Shown: piece after piece, positions 1-8,752 of the stretch | How positions within the stretch are numbered: position 1 is the first letter of the stretch | Layout of the letters: every line of letters begins with the position of its first letter | Assembly (NCBI RefSeq): GCF_001421535.1 | Contig: NZ_LMKN01000014.1 | Location: forward strand, 1-54,051 | Length of the DNA: 54,051 nucleotides | Direction of reading: 5' to 3' | Source: Sphingomonas sp. Leaf20 | GTDB lineage: Bacteria > Pseudomonadota > Alphaproteobacteria > Sphingomonadales > Sphingomonadaceae | Translations under genes and position numbers: made by a program | The notes under the pieces: model-generated | Database searches by the model: none | What the model saw: only the letters and a program-made list of their open reading frames with translations | What the model was told of the DNA's origin: nothing

Positions 1-26
1 ATCGTCACCGCGATAACCGCGTGATC

Positions 27-168
27 GCCACGTCGGCTGCGCCTTCTCCATCGTGGAGATCATGGCAGTGCTGTACCGCTCGTTCGTGCGCTATCCCGGT
101 GGCGATCCCCGGCATCCTGATCGCGACTATCTCGTGCTTAGCAAGGGGCACGGCGTCATGGCGCAATA
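27..168. repeat. Terminal direct repeat, left copy
   Basis: These 142 bases are identical to 53910-54051 at the other end. The transketolase gene that begins at 53816 continues in frame through this segment, so the repeat is best read as the overlap of a circular molecule of about 53,883 bp. Bases 1-26 do not match the sequence before 53910 and look like an assembly-edge artefact. Confidence 0.93.
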
Positions 169-775
169 TGCCTGCATGCGCGAGATGGGCTGGCTGAACG
201 ACAAGGAGCACATTGAGCGCTACTTTGGCGACGGCAGCGATCTTATGGGATTATCGGACTCGCGTACTCCCGGGCTTGAAGTATCGTCGGGCTCGCTGGG
301 CCATGGCTTCTCAGTCGGCGTCGGGATTGCAGAGGGGCTGCGTCGGCGCGGTACCGATCAGCGCGTGTTCGCGATCGTCGGCGACGGTGAGCTTAATGAG
401 GGGCCGATCTGGGAAGGAATGCTGTTTGCAAGCCATAACAAGCTCAGCAACCTCATGATGATCGTCGATGCCAACGGGTTCCAGGCAATGGGTCGCACCG
501 ACGACGTCATGGAACTGGGCTCGATCCGGCAGAAGCTGGAGAGCTTTGGCTTCGAGACCGCAGACGTTGACGGACATGATCAAGGCGCGCTCGAGACGAC
601 GATCCGCACGCTGATCGACAGCGATTCCCCGCGTCCCAAGGCGCTCGTTGCGAAGACGATCAAGGGCAAGGGGGTGCCCTTCATGGAACACGACAACCAG
701 TGGCATTACCGCCATCTGTCGGCGCAGGATTACGAGGCGTCGATCGAAGCGTTGCGCGCGGAGGTGGCATTATGA
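29..775 (+). CDS. Transketolase-like N-terminal subunit (3' part; start is at 53816 across the circle junction)
   Basis: This is the thiamine-diphosphate (TPP) binding half of a split transketolase. With the first codons at 53816-54051 the whole protein is 280 aa. The family fold is visible: LSKGHG and GSLGHG motifs, and the metal/TPP-binding motif GDGE at about residues 150-153 of the full protein, followed by a conserved Asn near residue 181 (DANGF). The stop overlaps the next start as ATGA (772-775), so both halves are probably made together and assemble as an alpha2-beta2-type enzyme. Split transketolases occur widely, but the setting among exopolysaccharide genes and CDP-dideoxysugar genes argues for a sugar-modifying C2 (ketol) transfer rather than the pentose phosphate pathway. 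That role is inference. Family assignment is sure, substrate unknown. Confidence 0.92.
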   Translation, partial: HVGCAFSIVEIMAVLYRSFVRYPGGDPRHPDRDYLVLSKGHGVMAQYACMREMGWLNDKEHIERYFGDGSDLMGLSDSRTPGLEVSSGSLGHGFSVGVGIAEGLRRRGTDQRVFAIVGDGELNEGPIWEGMLFASHNKLSNLMMIVDANGFQAMGRTDDVMELGSIRQKLESFGFETADVDGHDQGALETTIRTLIDSDSPRPKALVAKTIKGKGVPFMEHDNQWHYRHLSAQDYEASIEALRAEVAL

Positions 776-1689
776 GAAGCGCATTCTCTGCCGCCCTCAC
801 CCGGCTCGGGCGGGACAATCCCGACGTTCTCTTGATCACAGGCGATCACGGCTACGCCCTGTTCGACGAGTTCCGGACGGCGTGCCCGGACCAGTTCATC
901 AACGCCGGCATTGCCGAGCAGAACATGGTTGGCATGGCGGCAGGACTTGCCCGACTGGGGTTCAGGCCGTTCGTCTATGGCTTGAGCGCCTTCGTACCGA
1001 TCCGCGTGGTCGAGCAGATCAAAATGGACATCGCGCATGACGATCTGCCGGTCGTTCTTTTAGGGGACGGTGCGGGCTTCGTGTATAGCCACCTAGGGCC
1101 GAGCCATCAGTCCGCCGAGGACATCGCATGTGCGCGTTCGGTGCCCGGACTTACGGTCCTTTCCCCAGGCGACCGCTACGAGATGACGGCGTGCATGGAT
1201 CTTGCTTATGATCTACGCGGCCCGGTCTACATGCGAATGGGCAAGGCCGATCGCGGCGAGGTCCACGCCGGGACGCTGTCACCGCTCGTGGTCGGCGAAC
1301 CGATCTGTGTACGCTCCGGTCCAGCCGATGCGCCTGCGCTGCTGGCGACAGGGGCTATGCTTACAACGGCAGTGCAACTGGCAGAACAGCATGGGCCAAT
1401 GGCAGTATGGAGTGTCCCCTCGGTCAAGCCGCTGTCGACCGAGGCGATCGCCGCGATCTCACGCTCGAGTAGCGCGATCGTCGTTATGGAAGAGCATTCA
1501 GTCCACGGTGGACTCGGCGCAGCGGTGACCGAGATCGTGACTGAGGTAGAACCTTGCCGGGTGCTCCGCATCGGTATCCAAGATCGCTTCTCCAAGCACT
1601 GCGGCAGCTACGACTATCTCCTGCGCGAGCACGGACTTGATCTGGCCAGCGTGAAGGAGCGCGTGGATGCCTTCACCGCTACTATCTGA
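772..1689 (+). CDS. Transketolase-like C-terminal subunit
   Basis: This 305-aa protein carries the pyrimidine-binding (Pyr) and C-terminal domains that complete the split transketolase encoded just upstream. The motif INAGIAEQNM holds the catalytic glutamate that activates TPP, and the segment with SHLGPSHQSAEDIA is the usual 1-deoxyxylulose-5-phosphate-synthase/transketolase C-half signature. It starts within the upstream stop (ATGA), so translation is coupled. The active site would form at the interface of the two polypeptides. It is followed by an epimerase/reductase gene whose start lies inside this gene's last codons, suggesting the three work in one pathway. The proposed product, a C2-branched deoxysugar nucleotide, is inference from context. 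Confidence 0.92.
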   Translation: MRSAFSAALTRLGRDNPDVLLITGDHGYALFDEFRTACPDQFINAGIAEQNMVGMAAGLARLGFRPFVYGLSAFVPIRVVEQIKMDIAHDDLPVVLLGDGAGFVYSHLGPSHQSAEDIACARSVPGLTVLSPGDRYEMTACMDLAYDLRGPVYMRMGKADRGEVHAGTLSPLVVGEPICVRSGPADAPALLATGAMLTTAVQLAEQHGPMAVWSVPSVKPLSTEAIAAISRSSSAIVVMEEHSVHGGLGAAVTEIVTEVEPCRVLRIGIQDRFSKHCGSYDYLLREHGLDLASVKERVDAFTATI

Positions 1690-2650
1690 GCCGATAGCAA
1701 TGGATGGCCGCCGTGTCTTTGTGACCGGCGGCACAGGGTTCGTAGGGCGCTCGCTACTGGACTATTTTGCGGAGTCTGCGGCGCAGCATGGTGCGAACTT
1801 CGAAGTAGTCGTCCTGTCACGACAGGCCGACGCATTTCTTGCACGCTTTCCTGTCTATGCCGGCCAGTCTTGGTTACATTTCGTCGCGGGCGATCTCGAC
1901 ACGTTGCCCGATATCGGCCGCTTCACCGATCTGATCCACGCCGCGGCCGATACGCATCGCGCGGGCGATCGTATCGCCTGGTTCCATCAGCTCGTCGACG
2001 GAACCCACAAGGTGCTGGATTTTGCAGCACGGACGGGCGTCGTGCGAACGTTGTTCGTCAGCTCGGGCGCGGTCTATGGTGGCAAAGGGAATAATTTCCC
2101 CACCGAAGCCGACGCAGTGCATGCCCCTGCCCTGTCAAAGACGGCATCCGTCTACGGCCAAGGCAAACGGGCAGCAGAACATTTGTGCGCGCTGTTCAAC
2201 GAACAGCACGCCATCGGCTGCGTGATTGCGCGGTGCTTTGCAATTATCAGCCCACACATGCCGTTGGACGGGCCTTATGCCGCGGGCAATTTTATCCGCG
2301 ACGCACTGTCGAACGAGTGTGCCACGATCGACATCGCAGGGAATCCCGAGACGCTCCGCTCCTACATAGATGGACGGGACATGGCGCATTGGCTTTGCGT
2401 CATATTGTCGCACGGTGTTGCAGGCGAGGCGTACAACGTCGGCTCGGACGAAGCGGTCTCGATCACGACACTTGCGCGCACGGTCTGCACCGCGTTGTCG
2501 ATCGATAAACCAGTCCGGATAGATCCTGCCGCCACCGCACGGCCGCACTCTGTCTATGTTCCTGCGATCGGCAAGGCGCGCACGCTTGGCCTCCGGATTG
2601 AAACGGGACTGGAAGAAGCGATACGGCACGCTGCGGTTGAGCGCTGCTAG
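1667..2650 (+). CDS. NAD(P)-dependent epimerase/reductase (extended SDR) for a nucleotide sugar
   Basis: This 327-aa extended short-chain dehydrogenase has the nucleotide-binding glycine motif TGGTGFVG at residues 20-27 and the catalytic pair as SVYGQGK near residue 163, preceded by a serine-rich FVSSGAVYGG segment. I chose the ATG at 1667, which overlaps the transketolase gene, because AAGGAG lies seven bases upstream; an ATG at 1700 is possible. The family acts on nucleotide sugars as 4-reductase, epimerase or dehydratase. No dedicated last-step reductase accompanies the CDP-dideoxysugar genes at 10.3-14.6 kb, so this protein may reduce the C2-branched or unbranched 4-keto sugar. That pairing is inference. 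Confidence 0.85.
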   Translation: MPSPLLSEPIAMDGRRVFVTGGTGFVGRSLLDYFAESAAQHGANFEVVVLSRQADAFLARFPVYAGQSWLHFVAGDLDTLPDIGRFTDLIHAAADTHRAGDRIAWFHQLVDGTHKVLDFAARTGVVRTLFVSSGAVYGGKGNNFPTEADAVHAPALSKTASVYGQGKRAAEHLCALFNEQHAIGCVIARCFAIISPHMPLDGPYAAGNFIRDALSNECATIDIAGNPETLRSYIDGRDMAHWLCVILSHGVAGEAYNVGSDEAVSITTLARTVCTALSIDKPVRIDPAATARPHSVYVPAIGKARTLGLRIETGLEEAIRHAAVERC

Positions 2651-2669
2651 AGCGACAGGACCAACATTC

Positions 2670-4043
2670 GTGAAGAAAATGATTGGCACCATCAGAGGCA
2701 TCATGGGCCTCGATTTCCATGTCTTCAGCACTGTGGTGCTGCGTGGATGGGGCATTGGGGCCGGATTTCTCACGACTTTACTGCTACCAATCCTGCTTTC
2801 AGCGACCGAACTTGGCTATTATTTCGCCTTCGCCAGCATACTGGGTTTGCAAGTATTCTTTGAGCTCGGGTTCAATCAGGTCATTACCCAAATTGCTGGC
2901 CACGAAGCGGCAGAACTAGCAGTAGATGAGGATGGAAGCCTAAACGGCGCGAGCATTCATCTGGCGCGTTTGGGGGCTCTGTCCAGTCTTACCCGCCGCT
3001 GGTATCTGGTTGCGGCAGCGGCTTTCGTCCTGGGGGTCGGTCCGGCAGGCCTGCTGTTTTTCGGTCGCAATCACACGCTGTCGCCCGAGGTTTGGGCGTT
3101 GCCCTGGCTCACACTCGTGCTGGTGACTGGCGTCAATCTTTACCTCAGTCCGCGGCTGGCATTTCTCGAAGGATGTGGCAGGATCGGCAATGTTGCGCAG
3201 ATGCGACTATACCAGTCACTGGTCGGCTATGGTTGTGCCTGGATCACGCTAGGTGTCGGAGGAGGAATATGGGCTGCAGTATGCGTACCGCTCGCCGCCT
3301 GTATTGGCACTGCCTGGTGGTTGTATAGAACGCGCGGTTTCGGGCGGCGGTTCACCATACCGCTGCGCAACCACAATACCATGTCGTGGCGACGCGATAT
3401 CCTCCCGTTGCAATGGCGTATTAGCCTTAGCTGGATAAGCGGCTATTTCATTTTCAGCCTGTTTACACCGCTGATCTTCAGTACCGCCGGTCCCATTGCA
3501 GCAGGGAGGTTCGGTCTGTCGATGGCAATCTTTACCGGTCTTTCTACCGTCAGCATGAGCTGGATGTATGCCAAGGTGCCGGAATTCGCACGACATGCGT
3601 CACGCGGCGATCTCGACGCACTTGGCCAGCAGTTTCGGCCGGCTGCGCTGCGCGCGGTCGGGGTCACCATCGCTCTATGCCTCTTGTTCGTGATCCTCGC
3701 GCAGATCGTCGTGCGAATACGCCCCGACGCAGCGACACGGCTCCTCGGATCAACCGACTTGCTGCTGCTCGCGATCGCAGTCATTGCCAATGCAGTAATC
3801 TCGTCTGCGGCAACCTACATGCGCGCGTTTCGTGAGGAGCCCATGCTGCCGGTCTCGATCGGCGCTGCAGTCTTGACGTGCGTGGCCGTATACGTCGGAT
3901 CCGATGTAAGCGTCACCGCCATGCTGGCGCTGTATGCAGGCATTACCGCTGGAGTCACGCTGCCATGGACGATCTTAATATTTCGTCGCTACTCGGCGCG
4001 GCAGCGGACACGGATGGCCGGAACGGGGCCAGCCGCGCTATGA
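2670..4043 (+). CDS. Wzx-type polysaccharide flippase
   Basis: This 457-aa integral membrane protein of the MOP/polysaccharide-transporter type has roughly twelve hydrophobic segments spread over its length and short basic loops. It would flip undecaprenyl-linked repeat units across the inner membrane. I placed the start at GTG 2670 because AGGA lies nine bases upstream and this follows the previous stop (2650) closely; ATG 2679 is an alternative. Its last codon overlaps the next glycosyltransferase start (ATGA at 4040). Primary sequence in this family is poorly conserved, so the call rests on topology, length and position among glycosyltransferases. Confidence 0.8.
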   Translation: MKKMIGTIRGIMGLDFHVFSTVVLRGWGIGAGFLTTLLLPILLSATELGYYFAFASILGLQVFFELGFNQVITQIAGHEAAELAVDEDGSLNGASIHLARLGALSSLTRRWYLVAAAAFVLGVGPAGLLFFGRNHTLSPEVWALPWLTLVLVTGVNLYLSPRLAFLEGCGRIGNVAQMRLYQSLVGYGCAWITLGVGGGIWAAVCVPLAACIGTAWWLYRTRGFGRRFTIPLRNHNTMSWRRDILPLQWRISLSWISGYFIFSLFTPLIFSTAGPIAAGRFGLSMAIFTGLSTVSMSWMYAKVPEFARHASRGDLDALGQQFRPAALRAVGVTIALCLLFVILAQIVVRIRPDAATRLLGSTDLLLLAIAVIANAVISSAATYMRAFREEPMLPVSIGAAVLTCVAVYVGSDVSVTAMLALYAGITAGVTLPWTILIFRRYSARQRTRMAGTGPAAL

Positions 4044-4984
4044 ACACGGCCCTGTCCATGGCCCTGCCGACGTATAATCGAGGACCGCTCCTCGACACAG
4101 CTCTGACGCGACTGATAGCGACGGTCGCTCCCTATGGCATACGAATCCTGGTATCTGACAACGCCTCCACGGACGACACTGCGGCTGTGGTAAGGCGACA
4201 TGCAGCCCATTACCCATTGCTCGATTATGTCTGCAACGCGGAGAATCTGGGTCCTGACGGCAATTTTGAAGCCGTACTGCGACAGACGTCTACCCGCTAC
4301 GTCTGGTTGCTAGGCGATACGTATGAAATCGAGGCCGCCGCTTTGCAGCGGGTTCTCATCGCCGCCACAGGCGAGCATGCATTCGATGCGATCGTCGTCG
4401 ACGTCGAGCAACGTGCAAAGGCTATTCCCGAACAAATCTACACCAACCGCAACGCGCTGCTCGCAGAACTCGGCTGGCACATGACCTGTATGTCGGCACT
4501 GATCTTGAATCGCGATCTAGTCAACGCGGGCGCTTTCGAACGATATCGTGATACCTCGTTCATCCATGTTGGTATCGTCTTCGATCATATTTCCCGGCGA
4601 ACGCCTTCGGTACTTTGGTTAAACGGACAGGGCGCAAAAGCCCTGCGGATCGTCGGCCAGGCCAAGGTGAGCGTCTGGGAACAGCGGATTTTCGAGGTCT
4701 GGATCGACCGATGGACTGACTTCGTGCTGTCGTTGCCGGCGACCTACGATCTGCAGGCAAAACTTGCCTGTATCGGGCTTCACGCTCAATACAGCGCGTT
4801 GTTCTCGCTCGCCAATATCGTAAAGCTGCGCGCGAGTGGCATTCTCACGATCGTGAAAATAACCCCTCGATGGAACGCGTTGCGCTTGGCGACGGGTCGT
4901 ACACGTTTCCTATTGCTAGCTTGCGCGCTCGTACCAGCGTCCATCGCCCGGCTCGCGGTAAACATTCGGAGCTCGCGACTATGA
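4040..4984 (+). CDS. Family 2 glycosyltransferase
   Basis: This 314-aa cytoplasmic GT-A enzyme begins with a typical family 2 pattern (ALPTYNRGPLL, then VSDNASTDDT) and then a nucleotide-binding segment with NLGPDGNF. The usual DxD position reads LLGDTYEIE, so the metal-binding motif is atypical but acidic. The C-terminus is hydrophobic and probably membrane-associated. It overlaps both neighbours by ATGA, showing tight coupling in the polysaccharide operon. Donor and acceptor sugars cannot be read from the sequence. Confidence 0.85.
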   Translation: MNTALSMALPTYNRGPLLDTALTRLIATVAPYGIRILVSDNASTDDTAAVVRRHAAHYPLLDYVCNAENLGPDGNFEAVLRQTSTRYVWLLGDTYEIEAAALQRVLIAATGEHAFDAIVVDVEQRAKAIPEQIYTNRNALLAELGWHMTCMSALILNRDLVNAGAFERYRDTSFIHVGIVFDHISRRTPSVLWLNGQGAKALRIVGQAKVSVWEQRIFEVWIDRWTDFVLSLPATYDLQAKLACIGLHAQYSALFSLANIVKLRASGILTIVKITPRWNALRLATGRTRFLLLACALVPASIARLAVNIRSSRL

Positions 4985-5898
4985 CACATACAAAGCAGAT
5001 CGTTGCTGGGTGCGTCATCCTGTATGAATGTGATATCAGTATTGGTGCCAATCTGGCGACCTACGCCGATGACCTTGATATGCTGGTTGTTATCGACAAT
5101 TCCGCATCGCGTGATCCGGCTATTGTCGCAGCGGTACGCGCTCATGCCAATGCTGAATATGTGTTCAACGGCACCAATCTCGGTATCGCCGCTGCTCTCA
5201 ACATGGCAGTGGATTGGGCGCGTGGGCGCGGCGCCGACTTCCTGCTGACGATGGATCAAGACAGCAGCTTCGACGACGTCCCGTTCCATGCTTTTCGGGA
5301 TCGCGTCTTATCACTGCCTTTCGTAAAAGACCTGGCCATCGCCGCCCCCAGCTTTCTGATTGAGGACACTATGGCGACGACCGTCGTCGACAGTCCCACC
5401 GTTATCACGTCAGGCAGTATTGTCAGCCTCGCCAACCAGCCCCGGATAGGATCGTTTGACGAACGTCTGTTTATCGACGAGGTCGATCATGATTACTGCT
5501 TGCGCGCGCATGATGTGGGGCTGCGCGTCGTTACCCTGCCAGATGTGCGACTAGAGCATCGACTTGGGCAATCCCGGACGGTTTCGGTTTTGGGGAAGAC
5601 AGTTCGTTGGAATGTCCACGCTCCCATTCGGCACTACTACATGGTTCGCAACGGCCTCTACATGGCATCCAAACACCGACGTCGCCATTTTCGCTATTCC
5701 GCAGGCCGGCTGGCCAGCTTAGGCAAAACGATCGCAGCCGCGCTCCTTTTGGCACCGAAGCGCCGAGAACGGTTCGGCATGGTAGTTCACGGCATGCGCG
5801 ATTATGTTATGATGCGGATGGGCCCCCGGAGCAACGCAGTACACTCACGAAGTGCTTTGAGTGGGCATCAGCCGGATAGAGATCGATCCGATGCATAA
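4981..5898 (+). CDS. Rhamnosyltransferase-like family 2 glycosyltransferase
   Basis: This 305-aa GT2 protein has the pattern of dTDP-rhamnosyltransferases: VVIDNSAS, then FNGTNLGIAAALN, then LLTMDQDSSF, and later DEVDHDYCLRAHDVGLR. These match the family in which a DQD-type motif binds metal and donor. The dTDP-L-rhamnose pathway is encoded at 15034-18474, which supports rhamnose as donor. The ATG at 4981 overlaps the upstream stop (ATGA). The acceptor is unknown. Confidence 0.85.
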   Translation: MTHTKQIVAGCVILYECDISIGANLATYADDLDMLVVIDNSASRDPAIVAAVRAHANAEYVFNGTNLGIAAALNMAVDWARGRGADFLLTMDQDSSFDDVPFHAFRDRVLSLPFVKDLAIAAPSFLIEDTMATTVVDSPTVITSGSIVSLANQPRIGSFDERLFIDEVDHDYCLRAHDVGLRVVTLPDVRLEHRLGQSRTVSVLGKTVRWNVHAPIRHYYMVRNGLYMASKHRRRHFRYSAGRLASLGKTIAAALLLAPKRRERFGMVVHGMRDYVMMRMGPRSNAVHSRSALSGHQPDRDRSDA

Positions 5899-7015
5899 TC
5901 ATTTAGAGAATACTAGTAAGGTCAGTGAAAAGCTGCCCGCGCGCCAAACATCACTTTTTTATAGACCGTTCTTTTTAGCCTATTGTGCTTTTACGGTATA
6001 TTTTTACTATTCCGTTATACAACCATACCTTGCTTCAGGCGATGTCTATGGTCCACGCCTTCTTGCGGACTCTATCACATATGAGGCAATCTGTACTATC
6101 GAGCGCGAGTTTCTCGATTTAGCTACTATTCGCGATATTGGCCCCTGTCTTGGGTTATGGATATTTTCTTATAATTCCGGACTACTTTCGTTTGTCAACG
6201 CCGGCCTTATAGTATTGTCTGTTATATGGTTAGCCAAGACGTACGGCCGAGCGTGGGAGCCTATGCTCGCCTTGGTATTGATAAATCCCATTACTTTTTG
6301 CAGTATTTTTGGTGCAAATAAAGAGGTATTCGCCCTTACGTCCTTTGCAATGTTAGCAATATTCATCCGATCGCGATCCTTACTCGCCCTGTGCATCTGC
6401 CTTGTCACGGCGTTGTTTACCCGCCTTCCCGCATTTGCGACAACTGTCTCCTACTGCCTTCTTTTGGTTATAATGCTACCACGATCGGGCAGTATTAGCG
6501 CAAATATTAAGCAGAGATACTGGTTTATAATTGCCGGAATGGTAGTTTTTACAACTCTTGTTTCTGTTGTTTTCGGTGAAGCATTGCAGCTTAACTTACT
6601 TGGCGATTTTTCCACGGCCGAAGATGTTAGCCGGTCTACCGAGTTTTCTTTGTCTTTGAACAATCTGTCTGCATCAGGTCTTTATACGGTCGTATACGTT
6701 ATGCGACTTTTATTGAATTTCTATAGCGGGGCGATAGGGTTTACCAATCTTCTACAGGGTGAAGGTGCAAATTATTACACTGTCGCTGTAGCTGGCTCAT
6801 CAACGATCTTTATTTTCCTTAGCGGACTTCTCGTTTACCGAGGGATACCGAGCGATATGTCGAAGACAGCCGATTTCTGGAACATATTGCTCTTTATTGT
6901 CTACGTTACGATACTTCTGTGCTTGTCTCCAGTAATTCAACATCGTTATTTCTTCGGGATTTATATCATACTTGTTTTATTCACCTTTAATAGAAAGGCT
7001 GAGTCTTATGCGTAG
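5891..7015 (+). CDS. Multi-pass membrane protein, probable Wzy/EpsG-type polysaccharide polymerase
   Basis: This is a 374-aa protein with about nine to ten hydrophobic segments. A conserved-looking NPITFCSIFGANKEVFAL segment resembles the EpsG/Wzy group of oligosaccharide repeat-unit polymerases. I used ATG 5891, which overlaps the upstream stop at 5898; a GTG at 5861 is possible. The gene is strikingly AT-rich compared with its neighbours, as is common for wzy genes, and may have been acquired separately. A second polymerase/ligase-type protein is encoded at 45613, so only one may polymerise the main chain. Function is inferred from topology and context. Confidence 0.65.
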   Translation: MHNHLENTSKVSEKLPARQTSLFYRPFFLAYCAFTVYFYYSVIQPYLASGDVYGPRLLADSITYEAICTIEREFLDLATIRDIGPCLGLWIFSYNSGLLSFVNAGLIVLSVIWLAKTYGRAWEPMLALVLINPITFCSIFGANKEVFALTSFAMLAIFIRSRSLLALCICLVTALFTRLPAFATTVSYCLLLVIMLPRSGSISANIKQRYWFIIAGMVVFTTLVSVVFGEALQLNLLGDFSTAEDVSRSTEFSLSLNNLSASGLYTVVYVMRLLLNFYSGAIGFTNLLQGEGANYYTVAVAGSSTIFIFLSGLLVYRGIPSDMSKTADFWNILLFIVYVTILLCLSPVIQHRYFFGIYIILVLFTFNRKAESYA

Positions 7016-7049
7016 CCACATAACGAAGATTATTTTTCAGATTTTGTGA

Positions 7050-7856
7050 ATGGGTAGCATAAGTGTGAAAACTGGAAATATAGACATCTATTCATCAGAT
7101 AAAGTTGGCATTAGCGTTGTGATGACAACATATAATGGATCTCGATATTTACGGCCGCAGATCGATTCCATTATCTTACAGCTTGATGCCGAGGATGAAC
7201 TCGTAATTAGCGACGATCGATCTAATGACAAAACGCTTGAGCTTCTTAGAGAATATGCCAGCGGTCAAGTGCGAATTGTCCAAACGCCAGGAAATTTGGG
7301 CCCAATTCGTAATTTTGAATATGCGCTTGCCCAAGCCCGAGGAAGCGTGATTGTGTTATCCGATCAAGATGACGTGTGGCTAGAAGGTCGTCTCACTCGT
7401 GTTCGAGATCATTTCTCCGGGAATACGATGCCGTATGATCTTCTAGTACTCGACAGCAATATTGTTGATGGCGATCTAAAACCGACTCTGGGATCGTTGT
7501 TCGAGCTGCTATCTGCCGGACCCGGGCTTATCAAGAACATCTTGCGCAACACCTATGTCGGATGCCATATGGCTTTCCGGCGCCAACTTCTTGACATCGC
7601 CATGCCATTCCCGCGCGCTATTCCGATGCACGACGTATGGCTAGGACTTGTCTCGGAAAGTCTCGGTCCAGTGACTTTCGAGCCTGGCGCAACGATGTTG
7701 TTTCGTCGATCGGGCGAGAATTACACACAGTCGCGCTACTCGATGATTCAACGGTTAACCTGGCGGATCGGATTGATGACGTCGCTCGTCCAGCTTCGGT
7801 TGAGCGCTCGGTTCCGCGAGCGATCAGATCATGCGACGACGGGAAAGGCGACATGA
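7050..7856 (+). CDS. Family 2 glycosyltransferase
   Basis: This 268-aa protein shows a textbook GT2 start (VVMTTYNGSRYL, ISDDRSNDKTLELL) and the LSDQDDVW motif, typical of rhamnosyl- and related transferases. A later MHDVWLGL segment fits the catalytic-base region. The first half is AT-rich like the preceding membrane protein, and composition shifts toward GC in the last third, which suggests a recombination boundary inside or near this gene. Its stop overlaps the next start (ATGA at 7853). Confidence 0.87.
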   Translation: MGSISVKTGNIDIYSSDKVGISVVMTTYNGSRYLRPQIDSIILQLDAEDELVISDDRSNDKTLELLREYASGQVRIVQTPGNLGPIRNFEYALAQARGSVIVLSDQDDVWLEGRLTRVRDHFSGNTMPYDLLVLDSNIVDGDLKPTLGSLFELLSAGPGLIKNILRNTYVGCHMAFRRQLLDIAMPFPRAIPMHDVWLGLVSESLGPVTFEPGATMLFRRSGENYTQSRYSMIQRLTWRIGLMTSLVQLRLSARFRERSDHATTGKAT

Positions 7857-8752
7857 CCGACGTGCGTACCGGGATCAGTGGAATAGTTCTGACCCGTAAC
7901 GAGGAAGCTCATATTCGGCGCTGCCTGCGTAGTGCCCGGCGGGTATGCGACGTCGTTCACGTGATCGACTCGAACTCAAACGACCGCACTCGTGCAATTG
8001 CCGAAGAAGAAGGCGCGGTGGTGCATACGGGCAATTTTACCTCCTTCGCCCAAAAGCTAAATTGGGCCAGCGACGAGATTGATTTCGATACCCCGTGGGT
8101 AATGCGCATCGATGCAGACGAGGTCCTGTCAAATAATCTTGTTGCGCGATTGCCCGGTTTTCTCGCGCAACAACCAGGCACGATAAATGGTGTGTTCGTG
8201 CGGCGCCGTTTATGGTTCATGGGCCGCCCAATGCGTTTTGGTGGCGTTTACCCCCGCCATTCAATGCGCCTGTGGCGCCCGCGCATGGCGCGTTGCGAAG
8301 TGCGTGCGCTCGACGAGCATATGCTGCTGAGTGGTGGCGCCAGTACAACGCTCGAAGCTGATATCGATGATATTCCGCTAACCGATCTTGCGCTGTGGAT
8401 CACCAAGCACAATGAATACTCAAGTCTCGAGGCTCAAACAGCGGTGCATGATAGTGCGGCAGACTCCGGAAATGCTCTTCAGCCACGTTTTCTCGGTAAC
8501 AAGAATGAACGTATACGGTGGTTGAAGGAAAGGGTTTTCTACAGGATGCCACCGTTTATCCGTCCTCTCGCCTACTACATCTATCGCTACTTTATTCTGC
8601 TGGGCTTCCTGGATGGGAAGGCCGGGTTCATATTCCACTTTCTGCACGGGTTCTGGTACCGCTTCCTCGTCGATGCAAAGCTTGTTGAAACGCGCTGGCG
8701 TAACGCTGACCGATCGGCTCTGCCGGCAGAAACATCGAGGCGCCTGCGGTGA
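7853..8752 (+). CDS. WaaE/KdtX-like family 2 glycosyltransferase
   Basis: This 299-aa protein begins ISGIVLTRNEEAHIRRCL and has MRIDADEV as the metal-binding motif. Its C-terminus (LDGKAGFIFHFLHGFWYR) is the signature of the WaaE/KdtX-like branch of GT2 enzymes that modify lipopolysaccharide core or exopolysaccharide. It is translationally coupled on both sides: ATGA upstream and a GTGA overlap with the beta-helix gene downstream. The sugar specificity is not deducible. Confidence 0.87.
   Translation: MTDVRTGISGIVLTRNEEAHIRRCLRSARRVCDVVHVIDSNSNDRTRAIAEEEGAVVHTGNFTSFAQKLNWASDEIDFDTPWVMRIDADEVLSNNLVARLPGFLAQQPGTINGVFVRRRLWFMGRPMRFGGVYPRHSMRLWRPRMARCEVRALDEHMLLSGGASTTLEADIDDIPLTDLALWITKHNEYSSLEAQTAVHDSAADSGNALQPRFLGNKNERIRWLKERVFYRMPPFIRPLAYYIYRYFILLGFLDGKAGFIFHFLHGFWYRFLVDAKLVETRWRNADRSALPAETSRRLR

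Noticed and set aside
772..1689. Ordinary pentose-phosphate transketolase or DXP synthase
   Set aside because: Not excluded by sequence alone, but the operon context and a plasmid location make a housekeeping role unlikely.
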